53,799 bases of DNA from positions 1 to 53,799 of IMG/VR virus record IMGVR_UViG_3300018049_000024. One strand, 5' to 3'. A program made the translations under genes and the position numbers. The DNA comes from a virus. Positions 1 to 9,998 of this stretch are shown piece after piece. The notes beneath the pieces are model-generated. The model made no database searches. It saw only the letters and a program-made list of their open reading frames with translations, and was not told where the DNA came from. Within the stretch, counting starts at the first letter, position 1, and each line of letters starts with the position of its first letter.

Positions 1-3000
1 AACTATGTTCTCAAGCAACACCTCATAGTAGATAATAAATCGCTAACTAAACTACATGAATATGATAAGCCACCTTTAAAAACATCAAACTTGTATGATA
101 TTGAAGTTGATTTGCGAGCAGATTTAGATCAGTATGGAACATCAAGACTTGAGGAAGCAAAAGTAATACTAGATATTGTAGACGGCAGAATTGATTCTGT
201 TCTTATAACAAATCCAGGCAGAGGTTATTTTGTATCCCCATCATATCATATTAAGAGCAGAGGACAAGATGCTATAATTGAATTTGATTTAAATTCTGTT
301 GGATCACTAATCCGTGCTCATGTTATCAACGGTGGTAAAAATTATCATGATGGTGCTGAGATAGAACTAAGACGATTTACAGCACTAGTTCGAAATGATG
401 AGACTATAGAAGGCAAATGGGCACTATATGAGCGAGATCGTAACGCAGATTCGTGGCGTAGAATACAAAGTCAAGGTTATGATGTTAGATTGTATTGGGA
501 TTATATAGATTGGTATAAAGCAGGATTTAGTGAGGTATCAGCAGTAAAGCATATTGTGCAGTATTCATATGAGTTACCAAGTGTAGAAGATTCAATAGGT
601 GATCTTGTAAAAATTAATCATATTGGATCAGGCGGTTGGTTGTTGTTGCGAAAAATAGACAATCAGCTAAATGTAGATTATACTGTAAATTATGAAACTA
701 TTGGGCGTGAAAAAGGAACTATAGAATTTAAGTCCTCATTATATGATCCGTTTGCTGGACTTGTAAATTTTGATATTATAAACTATGATATCAATTTTTA
801 TGATGGATTACCAAGTAAAGAAATTCGATATATAGCTCAAGCAATAAAAGAAGATATTTTTATAGATGATTTAGCAGTAGAATACAATAAACTATTTTTT
901 GCCGCTATTCGTTATGTGCTAACAGAAGGAACTAATGTAGATTGGTTATTCAAAACATCATTTATTAGAGCCAAACACAATGTTGGAACATTGAGAGAAG
1001 ATATTACATTCAATAATGATAACTTGTCTAGTTATCAAGATTATATTAGTGAAGTAAAAGCATTCAAAGCAAAAATTAGGGAATATATTTCTTCATACGA
1101 AAAAACTGACTCCACTGTTAGTAGAATTACAGACTTTGACTTGCCTCCATATTATAGTCCAGAGCAAAAGAAGATTGTACCACATGCAATAAAAATATGG
1201 GATGATAACTTATTAGGGGCACAGTTTGTTGATACATATCCAAATAAAAATTGGTATGATAATAGTTCATATGTATTAACAGAGGTTCGTATTGTAGATC
1301 CGGGCTATGGTTATCAAAGCCCTCCACAAGTAGTGCTAACTGGAGGAGGTGGCAGCGGTGCTAAGATTAGGACTCATTTAGGATCTAACGGAATAGTACG
1401 ATTAGCAGAGATTATAGATGAAGGCAAAGGCTATTATTCATTACCAAAGATTACTATTAACGGATCGCTTGAAGAAGGCGGGCGTCCTGTAATATTGAGT
1501 GTAAAGATTGGCAGAGCACTACCAAGAAGTCTCAAAACAGATATTAAGTTTGATAGAATTACAGGAAAATATTTTATTACAGAATTAGAAGAAACTGATA
1601 ATATTATATCTTCAGGATCGCAATATGTATTTGATTTAACTTGGCCTATGAATTTGCGTAGGGGTTTTACTAAAGTTTACGTAGATGATAATGCTTTGCT
1701 TACAAGCCAATTTACATACAAAAATGTTTTGGATACAAGTAAGAGCTATGACAGGTATCACGGACAAGTTACATTTACAGTGCCTGCCCCAAAATATTCA
1801 AAAATAAGAATAGAATATATTAAAGACGCAGAATTACTTTCAGCAGCAGACAGAGTTAATTTATACTACGAGCCAGAGGTTGGACAGTTTGGAAAAGATT
1901 TGTCGCAGCTAATGGACGGAGTTGATTATGGAGGAGTTGAAGTAAAAGCATTTGACTTTGGAAATAAAGTTGGGTGGGATACTGAGAATTGGTATGATAC
2001 ATCTTGGGATTCATATGATTTGACATTTACAGATCAGTCTTTCAAAGTTATTCCTAATATACTGCTTTTCCCGCAGCTAGGATATAAACTTTGGATTAAT
2101 TGGGGACTCGTTGGTAGAGATATAAATTTTGCTAAAGATCCTCTAAATCTTCCTGCTATGGCAAGCCCAAGTTTTATCAATATTTACAACAAAGGTAGCC
2201 AGTTTGAAATGGCAGATTTGATCCATGGCGAGGATGTTCAAAAATATGCTTTGGGAACACTAACAGATCCAGATGCGTTGAGCGTGATAGACAATTATCT
2301 AATACCTAGATTTGGTGAGCTAACAGCAGATGAGATTGACGAACTTATCAAAGATGGATTGCTAAAAGAGATTGCTTTTGAAGCACAGCAGCCATTAGAA
2401 AATGGTGAGATATATAATGTTTATTACAACGGCATACGGATTGATGATGAGCAATATGGAACTGGCAATGAGACAAATCCAAACGCCAAAATAAAAACTA
2501 TTACAGGTGATGGAACAAATATTAAGATTTTGTTAAGAGATGTTGGTATTGATCCAGAAGTAGATGATATGTTTGTGTTACGCAAGCCTTCATCTGATGG
2601 TAGCTTCCTCCCAAGTGAGTTTGATTATGATACTATGCTATCTGGTGGTAGTTTGACATACGCTAATGCTAAAGGTATTACTGCAGAAGAGATTGTAGTA
2701 GATGGTGATAATTTTATTACACCAATGACTAGCAAAGGACCAGAGGAGCAAGTGCCAGGACACTTGGTTGATACACTAGACATTACAGTATTTGAACGTC
2801 CTACGCCAGGCGTTAGCACAATCACTAGCCGCAACTTTACTACAGACGGCACAAATAAAATTTATCCAATAGGTGTGTCTCCTCTAACAGAACACTCACT
2901 CATGGTAAAAGTAGATGGGAAGCTGAAGAAAGTAAAAACAGATTATAAAATAAACTCAGCGGATCAAACAATAGAATTTACAAGAAAGCCTAGAGCAGGA

Positions 3001-5148
3001 AGAAAAGTAAGTCTTATTACATTAGATTACAGCGGCACTGATATTTTAGATGTAGATACTATTATAGCTGATGGAGTATCAGTAGGTTATTACATTAATG
3101 TTAGATGGAGTGAGGACTTATCAAGCCAAGTGTCTGTAAATGCTGAGAATCAAGATTATACACTAGTAAAATCAGATGACTCATCTTACCCAACGCCAGA
3201 CAATGTAGTTATACAGTTTGCACTTCCTCCACCTAAAGGATCTATTATACGCTACGCAATATTCAAAGGCGATGAAGGAAAATATAGTACAGTAACAGTT
3301 GATACATTTACAGCAGATGGATCTTCAATTGAATATCAGCTATCACAAATACCAGAGCAGCAAGAGCCAACAGAATGGTACACAATGGTATTGCTAAATG
3401 GAGATTTACTAAATCCAGGTTATGTTGAGACTATTACGCTAACAGATGCTAGGGAATATAAGTTGAAGTTATATCAAGTTCCACTATCCTCAGTTGATGT
3501 AAAGCAAATGCGAGTATTCCTAAATGATCACGAGTTGGAAAATATTAAGGAATGGAGATATAGTTCATTAGAAGAAATTGATCCATTGCTACACCCAGAT
3601 CAACAAGCAGGAAGCCTAATACAATTACAACGTGGAACTGGGCAACCTGGTGACATAATGAAAGTGTATGTAACAGGACAAGAGCATCATGTAAAAGACG
3701 CAGTAAGCTCAGGTGGTGATTATAGGTATGGATATTTTGATAAGTTTGGAGAGTTTGTAAAAACGCCAGGCATACTTTATATTAACAAGCCGCATAACGC
3801 AGGTGATGAAATTATGGTATATCAATTTAGCAACCATGATAGCCAAGGGATTGATTGGCAATCCTTCGACATTGAGGAGCGGACAGCATTACGACAAGGC
3901 TACATAGAAAGCTCAGCAGTGTTTATCGTTCCACACCCCACCTCAGATATTACTTTGGATTTTGAGCTGGAGTACGGGTCCTTATATAGCGTCACACTAA
4001 ACGATATTCGCATTGATGACATAAACTATGGATCAGACGACCCAGTAACAAACCCATTCGCAAAAATCAAACCAATAGAAGGTGATGGCACTAACATACT
4101 GCACCTACCAGATATTGGACCGTTCATCAAAGAGAACGATTTTATGAGGATTGAGAAAATAGGAGCTGAGATGATACACGATGCTAGTTCAAAAGATTGG
4201 TATGAGTTTAGATTGATGCAGAATGGATTTATCCCACTTAATAAGCCAGCTATTGAGGTATATTATGTTTGGGTAGCAGTAAATGGTAAACTATTAGCAC
4301 CAAGTGTAGATTATCGCTTGACAAATGATAAAAAATATATTAAACTAGCAAAGAACTTGCTCATAGGCGATAATGTTCAGACAATACATTTTAGTAATCG
4401 TCCGCAGTCAGGAAAACTTGGATGGAGGCAGTTTAAGGATGTTCTTAATAGAACTCATTATATGATTATTGATGGAACAAAAAATATCGAGCTAGCACAA
4501 GATTTGCATTGGAATGATAAGACAGTAGAGCTTGTTGATGCTTCTCATTTGCCAGATCCAGGCAAAGGCGCAAAAAATCCAGGCGTAGTGTTTATCAATA
4601 AAGAGAGAGTTGAATACTTTGAGCGTGTAAATAATAGGCTACAACAGTTGCGTCGAGGAACATTAGGAACAGGAGTCAATGCTGTTGTTCCTGCTGGAAC
4701 TGAGATTTATAATGGCTCAGTGACAATGATGTTGCCTTACAAGGATGAAACAAAAACGTTAACACATATAGCAGATGGGATATCTAATGAGTATGAATTA
4801 GATTTTGTTCCTAACAGTGTAAATGAGTTTGAAGTATATGTAGCTGGAATACGGTTGCGTAAAACACCTTTAGAGTCATATCAACTCAACAGTGATTTAC
4901 GAAAACAATATGCTAAAGACGGACAGCTAGTAGCACAAGATTCTCCTGAAGGTGATGTAACATTGCCTCCAGAGTTTGCAGTAGATGGCAATAAGTTAAT
5001 ATTGTTACATACTCCTGAGAAAAATCAACACATTCATATAATAAGAAAGCTAGGTGCTCCTTGGACAGAAAAAGGAAAGGCACTAGGCGAGAGCGAGACC
5101 CTAATAGCAAGAATGATCAAGTCTGCACAGGTGGATCTGCCTAGATAA
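1..5148 (+). CDS. Giant phage tail/baseplate structural protein (5' partial)
   Basis: The frame is open from the first base, so the gene begins left of the window; the TTG at 91 is not a convincing start. At least 1715 residues are visible. No enzyme motif was found. The protein is built of repeated beta-type modules: 'PG.GY..P' elements near nt 208-240, 1294-1326 and 1414-1446, and two copies of an 'IRIDD..YG....TNP.AKIK.I.GDGTNI' module near nt 2434-2523 and 4003-4098. Size, repeats and position directly before tail-fibre genes fit a baseplate or proximal tail-fibre protein of a T4-like marine phage. The precise T4 counterpart cannot be assigned. Codon use is AT-rich like its neighbours, with a more GC-rich patch near nt 3850-4100. 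Confidence 0.75.
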   Translation, partial: NYVLKQHLIVDNKSLTKLHEYDKPPLKTSNLYDIEVDLRADLDQYGTSRLEEAKVILDIVDGRIDSVLITNPGRGYFVSPSYHIKSRGQDAIIEFDLNSVGSLIRAHVINGGKNYHDGAEIELRRFTALVRNDETIEGKWALYERDRNADSWRRIQSQGYDVRLYWDYIDWYKAGFSEVSAVKHIVQYSYELPSVEDSIGDLVKINHIGSGGWLLLRKIDNQLNVDYTVNYETIGREKGTIEFKSSLYDPFAGLVNFDIINYDINFYDGLPSKEIRYIAQAIKEDIFIDDLAVEYNKLFFAAIRYVLTEGTNVDWLFKTSFIRAKHNVGTLREDITFNNDNLSSYQDYISEVKAFKAKIREYISSYEKTDSTVSRITDFDLPPYYSPEQKKIVPHAIKIWDDNLLGAQFVDTYPNKNWYDNSSYVLTEVRIVDPGYGYQSPPQVVLTGGGGSGAKIRTHLGSNGIVRLAEIIDEGKGYYSLPKITINGSLEEGGRPVILSVKIGRALPRSLKTDIKFDRITGKYFITELEETDNIISSGSQYVFDLTWPMNLRRGFTKVYVDDNALLTSQFTYKNVLDTSKSYDRYHGQVTFTVPAPKYSKIRIEYIKDAELLSAADRVNLYYEPEVGQFGKDLSQLMDGVDYGGVEVKAFDFGNKVGWDTENWYDTSWDSYDLTFTDQSFKVIPNILLFPQLGYKLWINWGLVGRDINFAKDPLNLPAMASPSFINIYNKGSQFEMADLIHGEDVQKYALGTLTDPDALSVIDNYLIPRFGELTADEIDELIKDGLLKEIAFEAQQPLENGEIYNVYYNGIRIDDEQYGTGNETNPNAKIKTITGDGTNIKILLRDVGIDPEVDDMFVLRKPSSDGSFLPSEFDYDTMLSGGSLTYANAKGITAEEIVVDGDNFITPMTSKGPEEQVPGHLVDTLDITVFERPTPGVSTITSRNFTTDGTNKIYPIGVSPLTEHSLMVKVDGKLKKVKTDYKINSADQTIEFTRKPRAGRKVSLITLDYSGTDILDVDTIIADGVSVGYYINVRWSEDLSSQVSVNAENQDYTLVKSDDSSYPTPDNVVIQFALPPPKGSIIRYAIFKGDEGKYSTVTVDTFTADGSSIEYQLSQIPEQQEPTEWYTMVLLNGDLLNPGYVETITLTDAREYKLKLYQVPLSSVDVKQMRVFLNDHELENIKEWRYSSLEEIDPLLHPDQQAGSLIQLQRGTGQPGDIMKVYVTGQEHHVKDAVSSGGDYRYGYFDKFGEFVKTPGILYINKPHNAGDEIMVYQFSNHDSQGIDWQSFDIEERTALRQGYIESSAVFIVPHPTSDITLDFELEYGSLYSVTLNDIRIDDINYGSDDPVTNPFAKIKPIEGDGTNILHLPDIGPFIKENDFMRIEKIGAEMIHDASSKDWYEFRLMQNGFIPLNKPAIEVYYVWVAVNGKLLAPSVDYRLTNDKKYIKLAKNLLIGDNVQTIHFSNRPQSGKLGWRQFKDVLNRTHYMIIDGTKNIELAQDLHWNDKTVELVDASHLPDPGKGAKNPGVVFINKERVEYFERVNNRLQQLRRGTLGTGVNAVVPAGTEIYNGSVTMMLPYKDETKTLTHIADGISNEYELDFVPNSVNEFEVYVAGIRLRKTPLESYQLNSDLRKQYAKDGQLVAQDSPEGDVTLPPEFAVDGNKLILLHTPEKNQHIHIIRKLGAPWTEKGKALGESETLIARMIKSAQVDLPR

Positions 5149-5151
5149 ATA
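5144..5151 (+). promoter_or_regulatory. Possible T4-type late promoter (GATAAATA)
   Basis: GATAAATA overlaps the stop codon of the upstream giant gene and ends 17 nt before the ATG at 5169. T4-like phages use TATAAATA as the only late-promoter core. Seven of eight bases match, but such motifs are common by chance in AT-rich DNA. Confidence 0.3.
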
Positions 5152-5168
5152 AAATAACGGGATATAAT

Positions 5169-5771
5169 ATGAAAGACAACAGTGGAATATTAGTTGAAGG
5201 ATATATCAAAATTTATGATCCAGAAACTGAGCAAGTATTTATAGATAAAAGAAATGCTATTCATTATGAGAATATGAGTATAGCACTTGCTCAAAGTTTA
5301 AGTAACGCAGGATCAGGTTTTATATATTCTATGAGTTTTGGTAATGGAGGAACAAGTGTTGACCCAACAGGAATTATTACCTATCTTACTCCAAATTCTA
5401 CAGGAGTTAATGCGTCTCTTTACAATGAGACTTACTCAAAAGTAGTAGATGATAGAAGCATTAATAATACAGATCCATATAGAAATAAAACAGAAGTAAG
5501 GCATGTTAGTGGCACAAATTATACAGATGTGCTTGTAACTTGTTTGTTAGATTATGGCGAGCCTGCAGGGCAAGATGCTTTTGATACAGCATCTGATAAT
5601 AATAATTTATTTGTATTTGATGAACTAGGCTTACGAAGTTGGAATCCAGATGGGCAAGGACTACTTATTACTCATGTATTATTCCACCCAGTACAAAAAA
5701 GTCTAAACAGATTGATTCAAATTGATTATACAGTGAGAGTACAAAGTCTCTCAGGATTGATAGGAGAGTAA
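5169..5771 (+). CDS. Small virion structural protein (putative)
   Basis: 200 residues with no enzyme motif. The N-terminus (GYIKIYDPETEQVFIDKRNA) reads like a beta-strand-rich virion protein, and the rest is rich in Asn, Ser, Thr, Gly and Asp as in tail components. The gene lies between the giant structural protein and three tail fibres, 20 nt after the former and 1 nt before the next start, so a tail or baseplate role is inferred from position. I recall similar short 'virion structural proteins' at this place in T4-like marine phages, but exact homology is unverified. Confidence 0.6.
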   Translation: MKDNSGILVEGYIKIYDPETEQVFIDKRNAIHYENMSIALAQSLSNAGSGFIYSMSFGNGGTSVDPTGIITYLTPNSTGVNASLYNETYSKVVDDRSINNTDPYRNKTEVRHVSGTNYTDVLVTCLLDYGEPAGQDAFDTASDNNNLFVFDELGLRSWNPDGQGLLITHVLFHPVQKSLNRLIQIDYTVRVQSLSGLIGE

Positions 5772-5772
5772 T

Positions 5773-7905
5773 ATGCCATATCAGATTTTATTTACAGATT
5801 ATGTAAACAAGTTAGGCATAGTAGTAGAAGACGGAACTATCAATCAAGAAACCTCACTAAAATTACCAGGGCGAAATGCTACTGCTTACGGCACAGTAAT
5901 TGCTGAAAACTTTTTACATTTATTAGAAAATTTTGCTGCTTCCACAGAGCCATCCGTTCCTGTTCAAGGACAGTTGTGGTATGACTCAGGTGATGACGCA
6001 GGAGAGCTAAGAGTTTATAACGGCACTGACTGGGTAACTGTAAATGGTGTAAACAAATCATTAGAGACTCCTACAAATCCTAGAGAAGGTGATTTGTGGA
6101 TTGATAGAAACAATTTACAACTAATGATGTTTACGGGTGAAGAAAAAGGCGCTGAGTGGGTGTTGATTGGACCGCAATTCCAAGGCGGTGTTGTAACAGG
6201 ATCAACTCCAAAAGCAGTTGTTGGCATTGACGATAATACTTATAATATTTTACAAATAGACATCAATGCTATGCCAGCAATGATTATATCTACATATGAG
6301 TTTACACCTAAAGTAAAAATACCAGGTTTTGTTACATTATATCCTGGTATGAATATGAGCACAAGATATGAGCCAGGGCAAAAGCCACTAAAGTATTTTG
6401 GAGTATCTGAAAAAGCTGAAAGTCTTATCGTAAATAACCAATCAGTTCCTGCTGGTAACTTTATGCGTAAAGATGAGATTAGCTCAACTTCGTTTTATTT
6501 GAATGTACAACATGATACTGGAATCAATTATGGACTAAATGCTGCTCTTAATGTAGGCGTTGATGGACAAGTAGGTGTTGTAAAAAGTAAAGTAGCAGGT
6601 GCTGGAGTTGATATTAGAGTTCGAGGCGATTCCTCTGACTTGTATGCTGTTAGAGCTACATCAGCAGAGTCACCAGTAACATTTACACAAGTAATTAGAG
6701 TTGGTATCAACAACAGAAACCCATCTACTACATTAGATGTAGCAGGCGATGTAAGAATATCTATACCAGTAGAAGATGCAACACAAGGAAACTTAGTTAT
6801 TGATAGCACTAAAGATAGTACCTTAATCAGCAATGGATCTATTGTAACTGCTGGCGGTATTGGTGTTGCGAAAAGTATTACTATTGGTGAAAAACTTAAA
6901 GTTGGATTTTTGGGTGCTAGTTATAATGATGGTGAGATTGAAACACGCAGAGTTATACCAGATAAAGACGCCTCACAAATTATTGACAAAGCAAATGATA
7001 TGTCATACATTGGAACTAAGGATCTAAAGTATGGCGAGATACACGCTCAAAACTTTTATGGAGATTTGACAGGTACTGTAAATGGATCAGTATCAGGTAG
7101 AGCAGGTTCAGCAAATCAACTGGCAGCAGCAAGCACATTCTCATTCGCAGGTGATGTAGAGCTTGAAGATGAAGTTATATTTTTAGGTAAAGGCGGATTA
7201 GTTCCGTTTGTTACAAGACTTAGTAACGGATTTATATCGTCAAAAGAACCTGTGGAAGAGATACAAAGAGATGATGAGCTTCTAGTCAATAGAATTAGAA
7301 CTGACATTGGTGTTAAAAAAGTAACAGTCCAAAAATTGCTTAGTGCGGTTCCAATTATGCCTATTGGTAGTATTGTTCCGTATGCAGGTGAAGAATCACC
7401 TCCAGGATGGCTGTTATGCGATGGACGAAAAGTGTTAAGATCAGATTATGTAGAGTTATTTGAGACTATTGGATTTTTATATCAAGGTGGAGTAGCAAGC
7501 ACAGATGGAATGTTTACTTTGCCAGACTTGAGAGGAAGATTTCCTTTAGGGATGCATAACATGGGCGGAATTGCTCCGTATGTTGAGGTTGTAGGAGAGT
7601 CTGCTGCTGAGGTGTTGGGAGCGCATGGCGGTGCTGATGAAGTAGATATTTTAGAAGAAAATTTACCAGATCACAAGCATACCTTGTTCCACAATAATAT
7701 GCAGTATTATGCTTTAGCTCAAAAGCAATATAACATTGCTGATTCTGAAGTAGATGATTATCACTTCTACACACAAACATCAGGATCATTAGATGGTGTT
7801 GGTATGAAGAATACGCAAGGTATAAAAACAACAGGATCTTTAGGGCAACCAATTAATAAAATGAATCCGTTTTTGACATTGAATTATATTATATACGCAG
7901 GATGA
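5773..7905 (+). CDS. Tail fibre protein with tail-collar domain
   Basis: 710 residues. Residues 1-95 form the module shared with the next two genes ('VVEDGTINQETSLKLPGRN', 'ENFLHLLENFAASTEPSVPV', GQLWYD), probably the attachment domain to the baseplate. The middle is a Gly/Asn-rich shaft. Residues about 528-595 match the phage tail-collar domain: PIGSIVPYAGEESPPGWLLC, then DG followed by 'FTLPDLRGRFPLG'. The C-terminus, with several His (LPDHKHTLFHNN), resembles receptor-binding tips of short tail fibres. The ribosome site is AGGAGA in the end of the preceding gene. Host recognition is inferred from family and location. Confidence 0.85.
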   Translation: MPYQILFTDYVNKLGIVVEDGTINQETSLKLPGRNATAYGTVIAENFLHLLENFAASTEPSVPVQGQLWYDSGDDAGELRVYNGTDWVTVNGVNKSLETPTNPREGDLWIDRNNLQLMMFTGEEKGAEWVLIGPQFQGGVVTGSTPKAVVGIDDNTYNILQIDINAMPAMIISTYEFTPKVKIPGFVTLYPGMNMSTRYEPGQKPLKYFGVSEKAESLIVNNQSVPAGNFMRKDEISSTSFYLNVQHDTGINYGLNAALNVGVDGQVGVVKSKVAGAGVDIRVRGDSSDLYAVRATSAESPVTFTQVIRVGINNRNPSTTLDVAGDVRISIPVEDATQGNLVIDSTKDSTLISNGSIVTAGGIGVAKSITIGEKLKVGFLGASYNDGEIETRRVIPDKDASQIIDKANDMSYIGTKDLKYGEIHAQNFYGDLTGTVNGSVSGRAGSANQLAAASTFSFAGDVELEDEVIFLGKGGLVPFVTRLSNGFISSKEPVEEIQRDDELLVNRIRTDIGVKKVTVQKLLSAVPIMPIGSIVPYAGEESPPGWLLCDGRKVLRSDYVELFETIGFLYQGGVASTDGMFTLPDLRGRFPLGMHNMGGIAPYVEVVGESAAEVLGAHGGADEVDILEENLPDHKHTLFHNNMQYYALAQKQYNIADSEVDDYHFYTQTSGSLDGVGMKNTQGIKTTGSLGQPINKMNPFLTLNYIIYAG

Positions 7906-7909
7906 ATAA

Positions 7910-9958
7910 ATGAGTTATAGAATTAATAGAACTGATGGCGAGTTACTAATTGACTTGACGGACGGCGTCATAGATAAGTCTGTAACGGATCTTACACTAA
8001 TTGGTAAAAACTATAAAGGGTTTGGTGAATGGCTCAATGAAAACTTCATCAAACTACTAGAAAATTTTGCCTCTACATCACAGCCTCCCAATCCTCTGAC
8101 TGGACAGTTGTGGTATGACAAGCAGGATCAAAGGCTAAAGATTTTTAATGGAACTTATTTTCGTTCAGCAACAGGCACTATAGTCAATAGCAGCCAGCCT
8201 ACAAATTTAGTAGCTGGTGATATATGGATTGATAACGCAAATAATAGATTATACTTATACGATGGTGTAGATTTAACACTAGTAGGTCCTACTTATGATG
8301 TAGGACAAGGGCGTACAGGTTTTGAAGCTGATACACAATTAGATATCAATAATACAGCACATACCATTATGAAAATGTTTATAGGTGGTAAATTAGCTGG
8401 AATATTAGCAACAGAGGAATTTTGGATACCATATGATCACATTATTCCTACTTTAGATCCAGACCCAGAGGATACTTTCAAACCACCACGACAAAGACTC
8501 AAAAAAGGTTTCAATGTTGTAGATAAAGAAGCAGAATCTGGTGTAGATGGATTTTGGTGGCGGGGGACTTCGGATCAAACCAAGGCGTTACTTGATGATT
8601 ACGGTAATAGAAAAGAGTCTAAGCACTTTTTGCCAACAGATGGAGATGCTATTACAACAGGTTATATATCAATTAAGAACTCACAGGGTTTGATTATTGG
8701 TGTAGGTGATAGGCCTCATATTCAAACAAAAATATTTGGTAATACTACTTACATGGATAATTTAGAGGTTGATGCGAACTTTAGCTTGAGAGTAAAAAAT
8801 GCTCAATTTAAAAATAGTAACATTGAAGCATTTAGAGTTGATGCTTCAGAATATAAAGTGACGATGTTTGCTGATTTGCCTATTACATATCAGCCCTTAA
8901 CTAATTTGTATGATTTTAGTTTATTGAGTGCTCGCCCTAAATTAGAGTTTTGGGGAGATGCCTTTTTAGCAGGTAATCAACACTTTGCTGGAAATGTCAG
9001 CATACAGGGCGATTTAGATGTTGCAGGTACTACAGTTTATGTTAATACTGAGAATTTGTTTATACAAGATAAGAATATTGAGTTAGCTATTGATTCTGAT
9101 GGCAATATAGTAAATGATGCTTTTGTAGATGAAGGCGGGTTTATTCTAAAAAGTCTCGATGGCGATAAACAATTTTTATGGGATGTTACTTACAAAGCAT
9201 GGGAAGCTAATCAGCATATAAATCTTATAGCTGGGCCTAGTATTACCGATCCGTCTTTTATGATAGATGGTGTACCAATTTTATCAGCTACTGCTTTAGC
9301 AGCATCTGTAACAATAGCACCAGGTATGACAAAGCTAGGAACATTGACTGACTTGACAGTTGATAATGTTTTTATAAACGAAAACAAAATAGAAACTGTA
9401 GGGGTTGGTGTATATGGGCTTAAGATAGACCCAAAAGGTGATATTAGTGTAACATCACAGAAAATAGTTGATCTTGGGGATCCAGTCAATGACAAAGATG
9501 CTGCTCATAAACAGTATGTAGAAGAAACTATAGCAAGCCAAGGCGTTGTATTAGCATTTGACATCAATGGTTTGATGGTAGGTAACGATCCTCGAACAGC
9601 ACCATATAATGCTGGTACGATTGAGAATGTAAGAATAATAGCAGAGCAGATGAGATCAGCTACATTAGTATTACCAGGAACAGTGCTAAAGGTGTTGGCA
9701 ACATCTATCAAAGAGATTTCAGCTACAATTCCTGTAACAATTGGGTATGGCGATGATACTACAATACAGTTATCTAAAGTAACAGTTAGAAATTTTGATA
9801 ATACTGGGACAGTAAATGTTATTGAGGATATTGCAGCTAATAGTACAAGTGATGGCGTTAGTGCGGACATCAGTTTTGAAGTTGATCGGTTTGTTTATAA
9901 ATTTGAAAGCGATGGTTTTAACTGGATCAATCCTGAAGTAGAACAGTTAGTTATCTGA
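7910..9958 (+). CDS. Tail fibre protein, second of three tandem paralogues
   Basis: 682 residues. The first about 95 residues repeat the attachment module (TLIGKNYKGFGEWLNENF, LLENFASTSQPPNPLTGQLW, YD). The central part is shaft-like ('VSIQGDLDVAGTTVYVNTEN', 'LFIQDKNIELAID', typical of trimeric phage fibres). The last about 200 residues (from 'KIVDLGDPVNDKDAAHKQYV') contain the phage-fibre 'DLG.P....DAA.K.YV' motif followed by a beta-rich tip. It begins 5 nt after the previous gene. There is no collar domain, so the distal parts of the three paralogues have diverged or been exchanged while the N-terminus stayed constant. Confidence 0.82.
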   Translation: MSYRINRTDGELLIDLTDGVIDKSVTDLTLIGKNYKGFGEWLNENFIKLLENFASTSQPPNPLTGQLWYDKQDQRLKIFNGTYFRSATGTIVNSSQPTNLVAGDIWIDNANNRLYLYDGVDLTLVGPTYDVGQGRTGFEADTQLDINNTAHTIMKMFIGGKLAGILATEEFWIPYDHIIPTLDPDPEDTFKPPRQRLKKGFNVVDKEAESGVDGFWWRGTSDQTKALLDDYGNRKESKHFLPTDGDAITTGYISIKNSQGLIIGVGDRPHIQTKIFGNTTYMDNLEVDANFSLRVKNAQFKNSNIEAFRVDASEYKVTMFADLPITYQPLTNLYDFSLLSARPKLEFWGDAFLAGNQHFAGNVSIQGDLDVAGTTVYVNTENLFIQDKNIELAIDSDGNIVNDAFVDEGGFILKSLDGDKQFLWDVTYKAWEANQHINLIAGPSITDPSFMIDGVPILSATALAASVTIAPGMTKLGTLTDLTVDNVFINENKIETVGVGVYGLKIDPKGDISVTSQKIVDLGDPVNDKDAAHKQYVEETIASQGVVLAFDINGLMVGNDPRTAPYNAGTIENVRIIAEQMRSATLVLPGTVLKVLATSIKEISATIPVTIGYGDDTTIQLSKVTVRNFDNTGTVNVIEDIAANSTSDGVSADISFEVDRFVYKFESDGFNWINPEVEQLVI

Positions 9959-9998
9959 TTTGGGGTAAATACAATATAATAGTTAGGGGTAACACAGA

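Noticed and set aside
7514-7852. 112-codon minus-strand frame opposite the collar domain
   Set aside because: Composition is that of an antisense shadow, and the plus-strand tail-collar domain explains the region.
9505-9870. 121-codon minus-strand frame opposite the second tail fibre
   Set aside because: Hydrophobic Val/Ile/Ser-rich antisense reading of a beta-rich fibre; no independent start signal.
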